64,000 nt of DNA, from NCBI GenBank assembly GCA_023429995.1, contig JAEZCE010000046.1, forward strand, positions 1 through 64,000. The letters run 5' to 3'. Made by a program: the position numbers and the translations under genes. The notes under the pieces were generated by a model, which saw only the letters and a list, made by a program, of their open reading frames with translations, ran no database searches and was not told the DNA's origin. Below are positions 45,193 to 55,070 of this stretch, piece after piece; the stretch's first letter is position 1, and every line of letters starts with the position of its first letter. Source of the stretch: Bacillota bacterium. Its GTDB lineage: Bacteria; Bacillota; UBA4882; UBA8346.

Positions 45193-46542
45193 TTACGAAA
45201 GTTTGAGAACCCGCTGCAGCCAATGGTGCATAACAACAAAGGCGGCCACCAGCAAAAGATTAGTCATCATCACCGCATACATCGTACCGGTAATTCCAAG
45301 GTATCGGGTAAAGTAATATTGAATGAGGAGGGCGACGGGGATGGTAAAGCTTAACGGAATGAGGCAAAATTTAGCGCCTTGGTTCCCTTCCATCGTAAAA
45401 ATGGAGTTGTAGATTTGAAATATTGAATAGAATCCAATTGCTGAAGAAGTTAATAAAATATAACCCGGATTGAGCGGATATTCTTTTCCGGATAACAACA
45501 CAACTACCGTAGTGAACCCTGCTGTCAGCAAAACTATGGTTAACCACAGAACCGGAACAAATCGTTGAATGGTGTGAAAAAGCCGGTTTTTATTTGCTCC
45601 GGAAATCGCAGGCAAGAACACAACCGCAAAGACTTCATAAAACATAATGGAAAATAAGCCCCGTACAAAACCTTGATAAATGGAATATATCCCCAAATCC
45701 CTGCCTGGGTAAAAGTAATTGACCATAAAAAAATCACTGGAACTGATCAGCATAATCAGTAAGCTATTAAACATATTGAAAGCGCCATAATGATATATCT
45801 GTTTAAAAGCCGATCCGGACAGGGAAAAAGAATGGAAATCGCTTTTATAGAGCGCCGCCATAACAAACAGGACTTGGGCTGCGAAAAATGAATAAAAGTA
45901 ATGATCGAAATCCATCGTTTGGAAATAATACCAAAACAGAAACATTAAAAAGAAAATGAAACTGCCGGCCACTTTCAAGTGGGCTAACGGAAGATACTTT
46001 TTTTGGCCGCGCATAAAAGATTCGCTTAAAATATATAAGTCCAGAACTATCGTAGCCGCGATTCCCATTTGCCAGATGGGGATCCCAATTTTAAGGGTGT
46101 TTTTAACGAAAATACCTATCTGAAAATAGAATAGCGAGAAAAAACCCATCAAACTGAAGTTTCCAATCAAAGCCGCCGTTTTGAGCCGGTCATTTTGGCG
46201 GGAGAGGCTGTCCGGCAAGTATTTATACATGGAGAAGTTGATCCCAGCCATCATTGGCAGCAACAGTATATTGGAGATATTGTTGACCAGATTGATTTCT
46301 CCATATCCGGAGGGGCCAAGCAAATGTGCCGCCAAGATGGAAATTACCGCTGTAAATACGGAACCGATTACCTTATATAGAAAAACCATCCCCAAATCGT
46401 TCATGAATTCTTTGATGGATGATTTCCCCTGGGAATCTTCAAATCTCGAGAGAACCCAATTTCTGGAAAGCATCCAATCCATGAAACGATTTTGCCGCCT
46501 GGTGAAGTAGCTTCGGAATTTATTGACCCATTTGGCCGTCAT
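45193..46542 (-). CDS. Polysaccharide flippase, Wzx/MATE-like
   Basis: The 449-residue membrane protein has about twelve to fourteen helices with the polysaccharide-synthase family pattern (YKVIGSVFTAVISILAAHLLG, GPSGYGEINLVNNISN). It would move lipid-linked sugar units across the cytoplasmic membrane. A basic, soluble N-terminus of about 50 residues precedes the first helix. Its ATG overlaps the stop of the preceding GT2 gene by two bases, so the genes are translationally coupled. Confidence 0.88.
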   Translation of the reverse strand: MTAKWVNKFRSYFTRRQNRFMDWMLSRNWVLSRFEDSQGKSSIKEFMNDLGMVFLYKVIGSVFTAVISILAAHLLGPSGYGEINLVNNISNILLLPMMAGINFSMYKYLPDSLSRQNDRLKTAALIGNFSLMGFFSLFYFQIGIFVKNTLKIGIPIWQMGIAATIVLDLYILSESFMRGQKKYLPLAHLKVAGSFIFFLMFLFWYYFQTMDFDHYFYSFFAAQVLFVMAALYKSDFHSFSLSGSAFKQIYHYGAFNMFNSLLIMLISSSDFFMVNYFYPGRDLGIYSIYQGFVRGLFSIMFYEVFAVVFLPAISGANKNRLFHTIQRFVPVLWLTIVLLTAGFTTVVVLLSGKEYPLNPGYILLTSSAIGFYSIFQIYNSIFTMEGNQGAKFCLIPLSFTIPVALLIQYYFTRYLGITGTMYAVMMTNLLLVAAFVVMHHWLQRVLKLS

Positions 46543-47375
46543 CGAAAATCAATGAACCTTTCAAGATACACTTTAACTAGCATGGCCCGTAAAATCAAAT
46601 GGGCCCTCATATCCCCCCGGCACTTTTTGATCATGTATTTTAAATTCTTTCGGGAATCCCCGAATTGTTCTTTGGTATTGCTCGGATGGGACAGGTGATA
46701 ATTTAAAATAGCCGATTTTTGAAAACGAACCCCCTTCTTATGAAGGCGGTATCCAAGTTCGAGATCTTCATGGCCCCAGCCGCGGAATTTTTCATCGAAA
46801 CAACCCGCTGCGATTAAGTCTTTTCTGGGTACGGAGACGTTACCGGTAAAAAAAGTCATCCATCCCAGCGAACCCTCGGGTTGAAACAATAAGCGACGCC
46901 GGATTTTTGGAACGGATTCTTTAGCTACAATTGCTTTATCGATGATTTGCCGGTAACGCTGAGTTTGATCCGTAACAAAAAACAAATTTTGAATTTCGCT
47001 GTCGGTTAAATAAACATCCCGCCGCTGTCCCAGCAATACACAAGGTTCCTTCTGCCCTTCCAGATGCTGCTGGATAAAATCTTCACAGGGTATCCGGTCA
47101 TCATCCAAAAAAATGATCACCTTGCCCCGGGCAAGTTTAATCCCTAAATTCCGGGCTGCGGAACGCCCGTTATTCCTCATGCAAATGATTTGCAAGGGGT
47201 TGAATGAAAACTGATAGGCTTCAAAACTGTCGATGGTTTCCGGACAACACCCGTCAAAAACGATGATGACTTCAATTTCATCGGTCATTTGGTTTTCTAA
47301 AAACTTTAAAACCAACCGTAACCGGGCTAATTTATCTTTAGTCGGGATGATAATACTCGCTTTGATGTTAGCCAT
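46539..47375 (-). CDS. Family 2 glycosyltransferase (second of a pair)
   Basis: The 278-residue GT-A protein has KASIIIPTKDKLARLRLVL, the DDDR metal-binding motif (FLDDDRIP) and a C-terminal galactosyltransferase-like segment (GWGHEDLELGYRL) that supplies the acidic base. The ATG at 47375 overlaps the end of the upstream GT2 gene by eight bases, with GGAGCGG before it; the longer open frame to 47447 overlaps more and is not used. It is clearly a paralogue of that gene. Confidence 0.88.
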   Translation of the reverse strand: MANIKASIIIPTKDKLARLRLVLKFLENQMTDEIEVIIVFDGCCPETIDSFEAYQFSFNPLQIICMRNNGRSAARNLGIKLARGKVIIFLDDDRIPCEDFIQQHLEGQKEPCVLLGQRRDVYLTDSEIQNLFFVTDQTQRYRQIIDKAIVAKESVPKIRRRLLFQPEGSLGWMTFFTGNVSVPRKDLIAAGCFDEKFRGWGHEDLELGYRLHKKGVRFQKSAILNYHLSHPSNTKEQFGDSRKNLKYMIKKCRGDMRAHLILRAMLVKVYLERFIDFR

Positions 47376-48240
47376 TGAACCGCTCCTGACAATGTTCGAC
47401 CATCTCTTGCAAGAAAAATCCGGTGTTTCTGACCATCCGGATGACAATCAACGACAATCGGGTAATATGGTCCCCTTGGGTTTTGACATAAAAATATAGA
47501 TAATTATTCAATTCCTCTTCCTTGTAATTCTTGGACTTCGAGTGAACGATGTGATAATTGATGATCTGAGATTTTTTAATGAGCTTGATCTTCTTTTTTA
47601 AAAACCGGTAGCCCAGATCACTGTCTTCCCATCCCCAACCGACAAAATTTTCATCAAACAAACCGACTTCCATCATATCCTCTCTACCGACCGATAAGTT
47701 GGAGGTCACACAGGCAAGCCAAGGAACAGGGCTTACCAAAGGCAATAAACATATTTTATTTTTAAGCCAAGTTATATCGCGCTTCGCCGAGGATAAAATA
47801 TTTCCCATCCGGCGGTGAAATTCCTCAGCATCGCCCAATTCCCCGATGGTTTCCTCGGCTAAAAATATTTGCATCCTTTTGCCTAAAATCATGCAGCGCT
47901 GCTGCTGATGGGCCAAAACATGATCTTGAATAAAATGAGGCCCGGGGATACGATCGTCATCCATAAAAATCAAAATTTCACCGGATGCCTTCCTGATTCC
48001 ATGATTCCTGGCTGCGGCCCGGCCTACATTTTGATCGATAACAATTAAAACGTTTTTAAAGGGTAAATCGATTTTATGAAACGCCGCTACATCCTCTCGA
48101 TTATAACCATCCATGACTACAATGACTTCATGGTTTTGGTTGACTTGGAATGATAATGCGTATAAAACCAGCCGCAACCGGGATATTTTATTTCGGGTCG
48201 GAATAATGATTGAAGCTTCCAATGGGTTCAAATCAATCAT
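47368..48240 (-). CDS. Family 2 glycosyltransferase (first of a pair)
   Basis: The 290-residue GT-A protein has EASIIIPTRNKISRLRLVL, FMDDDRIPG and VGWGWEDSDLGYRF, like its downstream paralogue. Both would add sugars to the same lipid-linked glycan on the cytoplasmic side. It follows the small membrane-protein gene by 60 bases. Confidence 0.88.
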   Translation of the reverse strand: MIDLNPLEASIIIPTRNKISRLRLVLYALSFQVNQNHEVIVVMDGYNREDVAAFHKIDLPFKNVLIVIDQNVGRAAARNHGIRKASGEILIFMDDDRIPGPHFIQDHVLAHQQQRCMILGKRMQIFLAEETIGELGDAEEFHRRMGNILSSAKRDITWLKNKICLLPLVSPVPWLACVTSNLSVGREDMMEVGLFDENFVGWGWEDSDLGYRFLKKKIKLIKKSQIINYHIVHSKSKNYKEEELNNYLYFYVKTQGDHITRLSLIVIRMVRNTGFFLQEMVEHCQERFNG

Positions 48241-48300
48241 TCCCTTCTTTTCTAAACATATTGATTCCGGCGAAGTATGATTAGGAAAGTATAAACACTT

Positions 48301-48933
48301 TCACTGCTCCGTTGAATTCATCCATTGATCAAACGGCAGGCAATTGATAATGATCAATAGGATGAAGTGGATTGCCATAAAAACAATTAATTCATTCAAG
48401 CTTGGGACATGGCCGATAATGACCTGAATGTGAGGAATTGTGCCCACAGTTTTGGCATAGTCCAAGCGGTTGGTGACAAACCACATCAGATCTAAAAATC
48501 CGGAAAAAATCAAAATCATACCGTTTAAGCCGGTTTTTAAGCATTTACCCGGAGAGCCGCCCCCCAAACGGTATGCCAAACAGATGGCCATAATGAATCC
48601 GGGATATAAAAAGTTGAATTCCAATGAATAATACGGATCCATTTTTCCCTGACAGGCCAGATAAGTCATTTTTGGAGAAAAAAAACCCAGATATATTATG
48701 AACGGAACCGTTAACAACAGATAACGGGATTTCATTTTATTGGGAAAAAGACTGACGGCTAACAAAAAAATGATGAATAGGATGATTTGAATGACATATT
48801 GAATCAAGGTGGCTTTTTCCCGGTGGTGGGGAAAAGCCACCCAGCTTAAGAAAAAACCGACGGCGCCGATTGCCAGAAAAAACAACCATAAATACTTTGA
48901 AAATCCATGTCCATGCTTTAATTGATCCATCAA
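48301..48933 (-). CDS. Six-helix membrane protein of the glycan operon
   Basis: The 210-residue protein has about six hydrophobic segments and a basic-histidine N-terminus. I do not recognise the family. It is three bases after the carbamoyltransferase gene, so the two are co-translated, and it may be a membrane partner or acceptor-handling protein of that enzyme. Confidence 0.7.
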   Translation of the reverse strand: MMDQLKHGHGFSKYLWLFFLAIGAVGFFLSWVAFPHHREKATLIQYVIQIILFIIFLLAVSLFPNKMKSRYLLLTVPFIIYLGFFSPKMTYLACQGKMDPYYSLEFNFLYPGFIMAICLAYRLGGGSPGKCLKTGLNGMILIFSGFLDLMWFVTNRLDYAKTVGTIPHIQVIIGHVPSLNELIVFMAIHFILLIIINCLPFDQWMNSTEQ

Positions 48934-48936
48934 TCC

Positions 48937-50658
48937 TTACCCGACTTTCTCTTTTTCAATAATGAAGTTTTCCATCACCAAGTAATCGATTCCGGTGGAC
49001 TCAAAACACCTATACGCCTCCCGCGGCGTGCAAACAATCGGTTCACCCATGACATTAAATGACGTATTGACGACTACGGGAACCGAGGTGAGTTCCTGGA
49101 ACTTTTTGATTAATTTCCAGTATCTCGGGCTTTGATGCTTGTTGACGGTTTGAAAACGGGCGGTGCCGTCAACATGGGTTATAGCCGGGACGGTTTTCTG
49201 CTTGTCCTTTTTTACGTCGACTACAAAAAGCATATAGGGAGAAGGCCGGTCACAATCAAAGTATTCGGAAGCGCACTCTTCAAGGACGGAAGGCGCAAAA
49301 GGCCGGAAGCCTTCACGGTGTTTAACTTTTAAATTGAGGATATCCTGCATATCGGGACGGCGCGGATCCGCCAGAATACTGCGGGCCCCCAAAGCTCTCG
49401 GGCCTAATTCCATCCGCCCCTGAAACCAGCCGATAACATTGCCATCCGCAATTAATTGGGCGGCATTACCCAGTAATTCATCTTCCCCCTCAAAGTATTG
49501 GTATTGAATGCTGTTATTGTCCAGGAAGTTTCGGATCTCTTCATTACCAAATTGAGGGCCTAAATAAGCGGTATTGAATACAAAATTGCGGGGCTGATTC
49601 AAAATTGAATTGTAAATATAATAGGCGCTTCCGATGCAGGTTCCCGCATCATTGGCGGCGGGTTGTACGAAAATGTCTTTAAACGGTCCTTCTTTCAGCA
49701 ATTTCCCATTCATCACCGAGTTCAATGCGGTGCCGCCGGCAATACATAAATAATCCTTCTTGGTTTCCCGGTGGATATATTCCGCAATATGCATCGCCAC
49801 ATCTTCAAGCCGTTTTTGAAAGGCCCAGGCAAGATTTTGATGTCCCTCGGCGATGGGTTCATCTTTTTGGCGAATGGGACCGAAAGTTTCAATAAATTTC
49901 TGAGATACCCATGGGTCGCGGATTCCTTTGTCGTAATTAAAATAACTCAGGTCAACCGAATATTCCCCACCGGGTTTTAATTGAATGATTTCTTTGACTA
50001 CATCATAATAATGATCTTCCATCCCGTAAGATTTTAAGGACATTAATTTATATTCGTCGCTATTGGGTGTAAAGCCAAGATAATGAGTGATTGCCACAAA
50101 TATATAGCCAAGGGAATGCGGAAAATTTATTTCTTTGATGGTTTTGATGGTATTGCCTTCGCCTACGGAAATCGTGGTGCTGGCGATTTCACCACTGCCA
50201 TCCATGGTTAAAATGGCGGCTTCCTGAAAGGGCGAAACCAAAAAGGCGCTGGCCGCATGGCATACAGGGTGCTTGACCCGGTAAAACTTGAAAGGTTTTT
50301 GGCGTTCTTGTAACTGGGCGGCGAAATGTTCTTTAAAAAGTTTTTTCGCGTACACCATGTGGATCCATTCGCCGGAATATGTATGATAGATGTGGGGCGA
50401 TTTCGGCAAATTCTTAATTACCTGAGCTATCCGCAGATGGAATTTATGAAACGGTTGCCAGTGAAAACCGACATAATCAACCTCATTGATGGTAATTCCC
50501 GCTTCCTTCAGGCAATACTCGATGGAATACGCGGGGAAATCCCCGGTGTGTTTTTCCCTGGTAAACCTTTCTTCCTGCGCATAGGCAACCAGTTGGCCGT
50601 CTTTTATCAAACAAGCGGCAGCATTAAAAACATAACAATTATAAGCAAGGATATACAT
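48937..50658 (-). CDS. NodU/CmcH-family carbamoyltransferase
   Basis: The 573-residue protein has the N-terminal Kae1-like domain with the metal-binding HPVCHAASAF motif, TMDGSGE and LGYIFVAITHYLGF, and the C-terminal YrdC-like part (GWFQGRMELGPRALGARSILADPR, SFNVMGEPIVCTP). Enzymes of this family use carbamoyl phosphate and ATP to carbamoylate hydroxyl groups of sugars (NodU) or antibiotics. Here the next genes suggest a surface glycan as target. GGTATTACC precedes the ATG without a strong AGGAGG, but GGGAGGT is 8 bases further up. Confidence 0.92.
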   Translation of the reverse strand: MYILAYNCYVFNAAACLIKDGQLVAYAQEERFTREKHTGDFPAYSIEYCLKEAGITINEVDYVGFHWQPFHKFHLRIAQVIKNLPKSPHIYHTYSGEWIHMVYAKKLFKEHFAAQLQERQKPFKFYRVKHPVCHAASAFLVSPFQEAAILTMDGSGEIASTTISVGEGNTIKTIKEINFPHSLGYIFVAITHYLGFTPNSDEYKLMSLKSYGMEDHYYDVVKEIIQLKPGGEYSVDLSYFNYDKGIRDPWVSQKFIETFGPIRQKDEPIAEGHQNLAWAFQKRLEDVAMHIAEYIHRETKKDYLCIAGGTALNSVMNGKLLKEGPFKDIFVQPAANDAGTCIGSAYYIYNSILNQPRNFVFNTAYLGPQFGNEEIRNFLDNNSIQYQYFEGEDELLGNAAQLIADGNVIGWFQGRMELGPRALGARSILADPRRPDMQDILNLKVKHREGFRPFAPSVLEECASEYFDCDRPSPYMLFVVDVKKDKQKTVPAITHVDGTARFQTVNKHQSPRYWKLIKKFQELTSVPVVVNTSFNVMGEPIVCTPREAYRCFESTGIDYLVMENFIIEKEKVG

Positions 50659-50920
50659 GGTAATACCTCCCGAAAATTGTTAAAAGTCTGAAGTTTAACC
50701 AAGTTGTTATTAACTGGGGCAATTCAACGGATGGATTAAATTTCCAATTAATGTTTTTTATTATATACCCAATATTGTATATTTTCAAGTGCATTACCAA
50801 TATATCAAAATTAAATATTAATCAATCCTTTATTAAAATTTTTGAACACCGGCATCTTCAGTATAAAAATGAACCAACATGTGAAAATTATGGTAAAGCT
50901 AATGGCTAAAAGGGAGCGCC

Positions 50921-52504
50921 ATGTTGGGATTTCTTTTAAAAAAATTGCAATTTCTAAAAGAATTGGCTAAGTACAAAGCACAAGATAATAAACCTGGCGA
51001 GGCGCCTGAGAGCGAGCTGAATTCTAGCTTAAACCGTAATTTAAACCGGATTTCTCAAAAATTGGGGGACAGTCCGGATATTGTCAACCGGCAGTTTATG
51101 ATCGGCCATTCTCCTCCCCGGATAGCCGTTATTTTATATATCGACGGTTTAGCGGATCAAAAAATTATTAACGAAAGTATCTTAAGACCCCTTTTAAATA
51201 TCGATGAAGTTTCCTCGGCCTTCACTCCAGAAGTGCTGGAACAATATTTATTAACGGTTGGGGGAATCAAGCAAGTCAAAAATTTGGCGGGTCTGGTGGA
51301 AGGTATTTTGACCGGAGATACCGCTTTACTATTGGATGGATCGTCTACCGGACTATTATTAAGTTCTAAGGGTTGGGAAAAACGGAGTATCAGCGAACCG
51401 GATACGGAAACCATTGTCAAAGGACCCCGGGATGGCTTTACCGAGGACCTGCGGACCAATACGGCGTTATTGCGGCGGCGAATCGAACATCCTTCCTTGA
51501 GATTTGATGCCATTAAGATTGGTAAAAAAACGCGGACCGATATCAATATCGCCTATATTCAAGGTGTAGCCAACCCCGATTTAGTCAATGAGGTTAAGCG
51601 GCGGATTCAACGGATTCATACGGATGGGATATTGGCTGCCGGATTTATAGAACAATTCATTGAAGATGCGCCATTTTCTCTTTTTCCAACCGTAGGTTAT
51701 ACCGAGCGGCCCGATGTATGTTGCGCAAAACTGATGGAGGGACGGGTAGCCATTCTCATCGACGGGACTCCGGTAGTCAATACGGTGCCATTTATGTTTG
51801 TTGAAAGTTTTCAGAGTCCGGATGATTACAATTTTCGGCCGTTTTATATGACCTTGGTACGCTGGTTCCGGTATGTGGCCTTTGCCATTAGCATCTTGCT
51901 GCCTCCGATATATGTCGCCATATCCAGCTATCATCAGGAATTGATTCCGACCTCCCTGCTGATCTCGATGGCGGCGGCCACAGAAGGGACACCGTTCCCG
52001 GCATTGGTTGAGGCGATCGGCATGGGGTTTATTTTTGAAATCCTGCGGGAAGCCGGTATTCGGATCCCCCGTCCTTACGGGCAGGCGGTTTCGATTGTCG
52101 GAGCCTTAGTTATCGGAGACGCTACGGTATCAGCCGGATTGGTAGGCGCTCCCCTGGTTATCGTGGTTGCATTTACCGCCATCGCATCATTTCTCGTACC
52201 GACCCTGGCGGACCTTGCCGCAATACTCCGGGTGATTTTAACTATTTTAGCCGGCATACTGGGCGCTTTCGGCCTTAACGGCGGATTAATCGTGATCTAT
52301 GTTCATCTTGCTTCCCTACGCTCTTTTGGGGTCCCCTATCTATCGCCTTTGGCGCCGTTGATGCCGGATGATCTGAAGGATGTCGCAGTTCGGGCTCCTC
52401 TATGGGCCATGTTTACTCGCCCGAAAGCCCTTGATTCAGAAGACGCAATTCGGCAGGAATTCAGGTTGCTCCCTCATCCGCCGGAAAATGAGGAAGAAGC
52501 ATAG
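50921..52504 (+). CDS. gerKA: Spore germinant receptor subunit A (GerA/GerK family)
   Basis: The 527-residue protein has the large N-terminal soluble domain, with DRQ-like and PPR motifs (FMIGHSPPRIAVILYIDG, GRVAILIDGTP), and about five C-terminal helices beginning near 320. It sits in the inner spore membrane and takes part in nutrient sensing. GGGAGCG precedes the ATG. It leads an operon with subunits C, B and D. The gerK letters are used by family resemblance, not proven orthology. Confidence 0.92.
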   Translation: MLGFLLKKLQFLKELAKYKAQDNKPGEAPESELNSSLNRNLNRISQKLGDSPDIVNRQFMIGHSPPRIAVILYIDGLADQKIINESILRPLLNIDEVSSAFTPEVLEQYLLTVGGIKQVKNLAGLVEGILTGDTALLLDGSSTGLLLSSKGWEKRSISEPDTETIVKGPRDGFTEDLRTNTALLRRRIEHPSLRFDAIKIGKKTRTDINIAYIQGVANPDLVNEVKRRIQRIHTDGILAAGFIEQFIEDAPFSLFPTVGYTERPDVCCAKLMEGRVAILIDGTPVVNTVPFMFVESFQSPDDYNFRPFYMTLVRWFRYVAFAISILLPPIYVAISSYHQELIPTSLLISMAAATEGTPFPALVEAIGMGFIFEILREAGIRIPRPYGQAVSIVGALVIGDATVSAGLVGAPLVIVVAFTAIASFLVPTLADLAAILRVILTILAGILGAFGLNGGLIVIYVHLASLRSFGVPYLSPLAPLMPDDLKDVAVRAPLWAMFTRPKALDSEDAIRQEFRLLPHPPENEEEA

Positions 52505-52522
52505 TCGCCTCAGGGAGGGTCA

Positions 52523-53686
52523 ATGACAAAATTTAAATTATTAAGCATCTCGCTGCTCATTGGTTTATTACTGGGAGGTTGTTGGGACCGGAGAGAACTG
52601 AATGATATCGCGATTACAATGGGTGTGGGAGTAGATTATGATCCGGCGGTAAAAAACGTTCACCTTAGCATGCAAATCATTAAACCCGATCAAATGAAAG
52701 GGCCGGGAGGAGGAAACGGTGGCAAAGGAGGCGGCGGTGGCCAGCAAGCTTCATTTTTACTGGAAAGTCAGGGACGTACTGTATTTGAGGCAATCCGACA
52801 GGCTAATTTTAAGTCGACCCATAAAATAAACTGGACTCATAGCATGGTGATTATTTTAGGAAAGAGCGCGGTTGATAACGGGGTGAGTCCTTTTTTAGAC
52901 TTGTTTATCCGCGATCCGGAACCCCGCCCCACCCAATGGATTTTGGTGACTGAAACAGAGTCTAAGACGATTTTAGAGGCTACTTCTCCACTGGAAAAAG
53001 TTTCGGCCATGAGCATTGACAACATAATAAAAAATACCGTGAATACCTCCAAGGCGGTAGCCGTTGATTTGCACTCGTTTATCGAAAAATTAATCAGCAA
53101 AACAACCTCGGCCGTGGCCCCGATTATTAAAACCAGTTCCGAAGAACCCAAGGAGTTAATCTTGGACGGGACGGCTGTTTTTAAAAAAGATAAGATGGTC
53201 GGAAAGCTTAATCCCAGTGAAACACGGGGACTGTTGTGGGTAACCGGTCAAGTAAAAGGCGGCGTGATCTCATTTGAGGCCAAGAGAGAAGAACCGGTTA
53301 CCTTAGAAATTATCCAAGCTTCCGGCTCATTTAAGCCTCAATTGAACAAAGGCCAACCGTTGATCCATCTTCGAATTAAGGTGGTATGCAATTTAGGAGA
53401 ACAGGAAACAAAAGAAGATATGTCCGACCCGGAAAAACTAGATTATTTAGCCAAAAAAGCAGCAAAAGTAATCCAGGCCGAAATAACGGCTACAGTTAAG
53501 AAAACGCAACAATTACGGGCTGACGTGTTCGGCTTTGGTCAGGCGATTTATGTAAAATATCCAAAACAATGGCAGCCGATGGAATCCCGGTGGGACGAGT
53601 TGTTTCCCCAAGTAAAGATGGACGTCAAAGTGGATATCGCCATTAAACAAGTGGGAGAAACCACAAAATCGTTGCGGTCCATATAA
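52523..53686 (+). CDS. gerKC: Spore germinant receptor subunit C lipoprotein
   Basis: The 387-residue lipoprotein has lipobox LLGGC (Cys20) followed by WDRRELNDIAI, the hallmark of the GerAC family, and three alpha-beta domains. Near residues 60-75 it has a glycine-rich insertion (GPGGGNGGKGGGGGQQ) that I do not expect in the family. It anchors at the outer face of the inner spore membrane. GGGAGG precedes the ATG. Confidence 0.93.
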   Translation: MTKFKLLSISLLIGLLLGGCWDRRELNDIAITMGVGVDYDPAVKNVHLSMQIIKPDQMKGPGGGNGGKGGGGGQQASFLLESQGRTVFEAIRQANFKSTHKINWTHSMVIILGKSAVDNGVSPFLDLFIRDPEPRPTQWILVTETESKTILEATSPLEKVSAMSIDNIIKNTVNTSKAVAVDLHSFIEKLISKTTSAVAPIIKTSSEEPKELILDGTAVFKKDKMVGKLNPSETRGLLWVTGQVKGGVISFEAKREEPVTLEIIQASGSFKPQLNKGQPLIHLRIKVVCNLGEQETKEDMSDPEKLDYLAKKAAKVIQAEITATVKKTQQLRADVFGFGQAIYVKYPKQWQPMESRWDELFPQVKMDVKVDIAIKQVGETTKSLRSI

Positions 53687-53695
53687 GGAGGAACC

Positions 53696-54805
53696 GTGGG
53701 AAAGAGTGAACAACTTCAGCTTGAAAGAGGGAAAATCTCCGGCCCGGAATTGACCTTTTTATTAGCCGGGTTTCTGTTTGGCTCCTCCGTGCTGATTACG
53801 CCCGCTGGGGCCGGAGAACATCAGGCTTGGCTGGCAATTTTGCTGGGGATGGGAGAAGGGCTGGCCTTTGCCGCAATTTATCTTTTCGTGTTACGAAAAT
53901 TCCCCGGTAAAACCCTGGTTGAGATTTGTGAGGCGGTTTTCGGCAAGCTTATTGGAAAAACCACAGCTATCATTTTTCTGATGTACCTGTTTTATCTTGC
54001 GGCGACCGTTGTTACTAATTTTCACGATTTCATTAAAATGTCTATTTTAGTGAACACGCCTTCCTTTATTTTGGTTTTAGTCGGATTGGGGTATTGCAGT
54101 TATGGAGCAAAAAACGGAATTGAAGTGTTGGCTCGGGTGGCTCAGGGAATGGTGATTTTAACCATTGGCCTATTTTTGCTTACGCTGGTTTTGATAATAA
54201 CCAAAATCAAGTTCACCAATTTTTTGCCCCTGTTCGTAATACCGGCTTCCAAGATGCTTTGGGGAATTCATCAGGCAGCCACGTTTCCTTTCGGGGAATC
54301 AGTCGCCTTTATGATGATTATTCCATTCCTCAACAAGCAGAAAGATGCTATGAAGTCGGTGTTTAAAGGTTTTATAATGGCTTGCCTCATTTTTTTGCTC
54401 ATTGCGTTACGTATGACCGGGGTTTTAGGAGAAACGGCCAAGTTAGTCATATACCCTTCATACTATGTTACCCGCTTGATCAATGTGGCGGATGTTTTTA
54501 CACGCTTGGAAATCATTACTGCGACCAACTTTTTAGTGACGGGTTTCATTAAAATCGCCGTTTTGTTATATGCCACATCCTTAGGAGTCGCTCAGGTGTT
54601 TGAATTGAAGGATTATAAAATATTGGTATTGCCGTTTGGCCTTTTAGCCGGTTTGATCGGCATCACCAATTTTTCAAGTGTTACGGAAAATATCAAATTC
54701 GCCAGTGAAGTTTATCCGCTTTTTGCGCTCCCGTTTCAAGTGGGTATCCCTTTATTCATATTGATCGTATCTATCATCCGAAAACTACCCAAAAAAGGAA
54801 AATGA
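53696..54805 (+). CDS. gerKB: Spore germinant receptor subunit B, amino-acid-permease-like
   Basis: The 369-residue protein has ten helices and the APC-superfamily fold of GerAB proteins, which bind the germinant amino acid or sugar (LLAGFLFGSSVLITPAGAG early in the chain). It starts with GTG, eight bases after AGGAGG. The last base of its stop touches the ATG of the D-type subunit gene. Confidence 0.92.
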   Translation: MGKSEQLQLERGKISGPELTFLLAGFLFGSSVLITPAGAGEHQAWLAILLGMGEGLAFAAIYLFVLRKFPGKTLVEICEAVFGKLIGKTTAIIFLMYLFYLAATVVTNFHDFIKMSILVNTPSFILVLVGLGYCSYGAKNGIEVLARVAQGMVILTIGLFLLTLVLIITKIKFTNFLPLFVIPASKMLWGIHQAATFPFGESVAFMMIIPFLNKQKDAMKSVFKGFIMACLIFLLIALRMTGVLGETAKLVIYPSYYVTRLINVADVFTRLEIITATNFLVTGFIKIAVLLYATSLGVAQVFELKDYKILVLPFGLLAGLIGITNFSSVTENIKFASEVYPLFALPFQVGIPLFILIVSIIRKLPKKGK

Positions 54806-55030
54806 ATGGTCATTATGGTAACTTTGATTTTATACACCCTGATGGTGGCGCCCAAAATGGTTTCGGATAAAAGATGGAAAGATTTAACGGTTTTTCTCTT
54901 GATCACGATGGCCGGGATAACTACCGCCGGGTTAATCGCTCTCGGGGTAGATTTGCCAAGAGTCGGGTCATTCCTCACCTCAATTTTTGAAGGGGTCTAT
55001 CATCAATTGGGACTTAAAATACCGGGCTAA
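54806..55030 (+). CDS. Small two-helix D-type germinant receptor subunit
   Basis: The 74-residue protein has two hydrophobic helices (about 1-14 and 27-46) and a short soluble tail. Small two-helix proteins beside gerA-type operons (D subunits, known in Bacillus megaterium and others) tune the receptor. Its ATG directly follows the gerKB stop with no gap, so translation must be coupled. No terminator is clear in the 137 bases before the convergent tolC-type gene. Confidence 0.75.
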   Translation: MVIMVTLILYTLMVAPKMVSDKRWKDLTVFLLITMAGITTAGLIALGVDLPRVGSFLTSIFEGVYHQLGLKIPG

Positions 55031-55070
55031 AAAGTATAGGATTGAGGCAGGGGGCCGATGGTTTGGGTAT

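Noticed and set aside
50659..50920. Sigma-G promoter before the germinant receptor operon
   Set aside because: I looked for a -35 and -10 pair of the sigma-G type with proper spacing and found none that was convincing.
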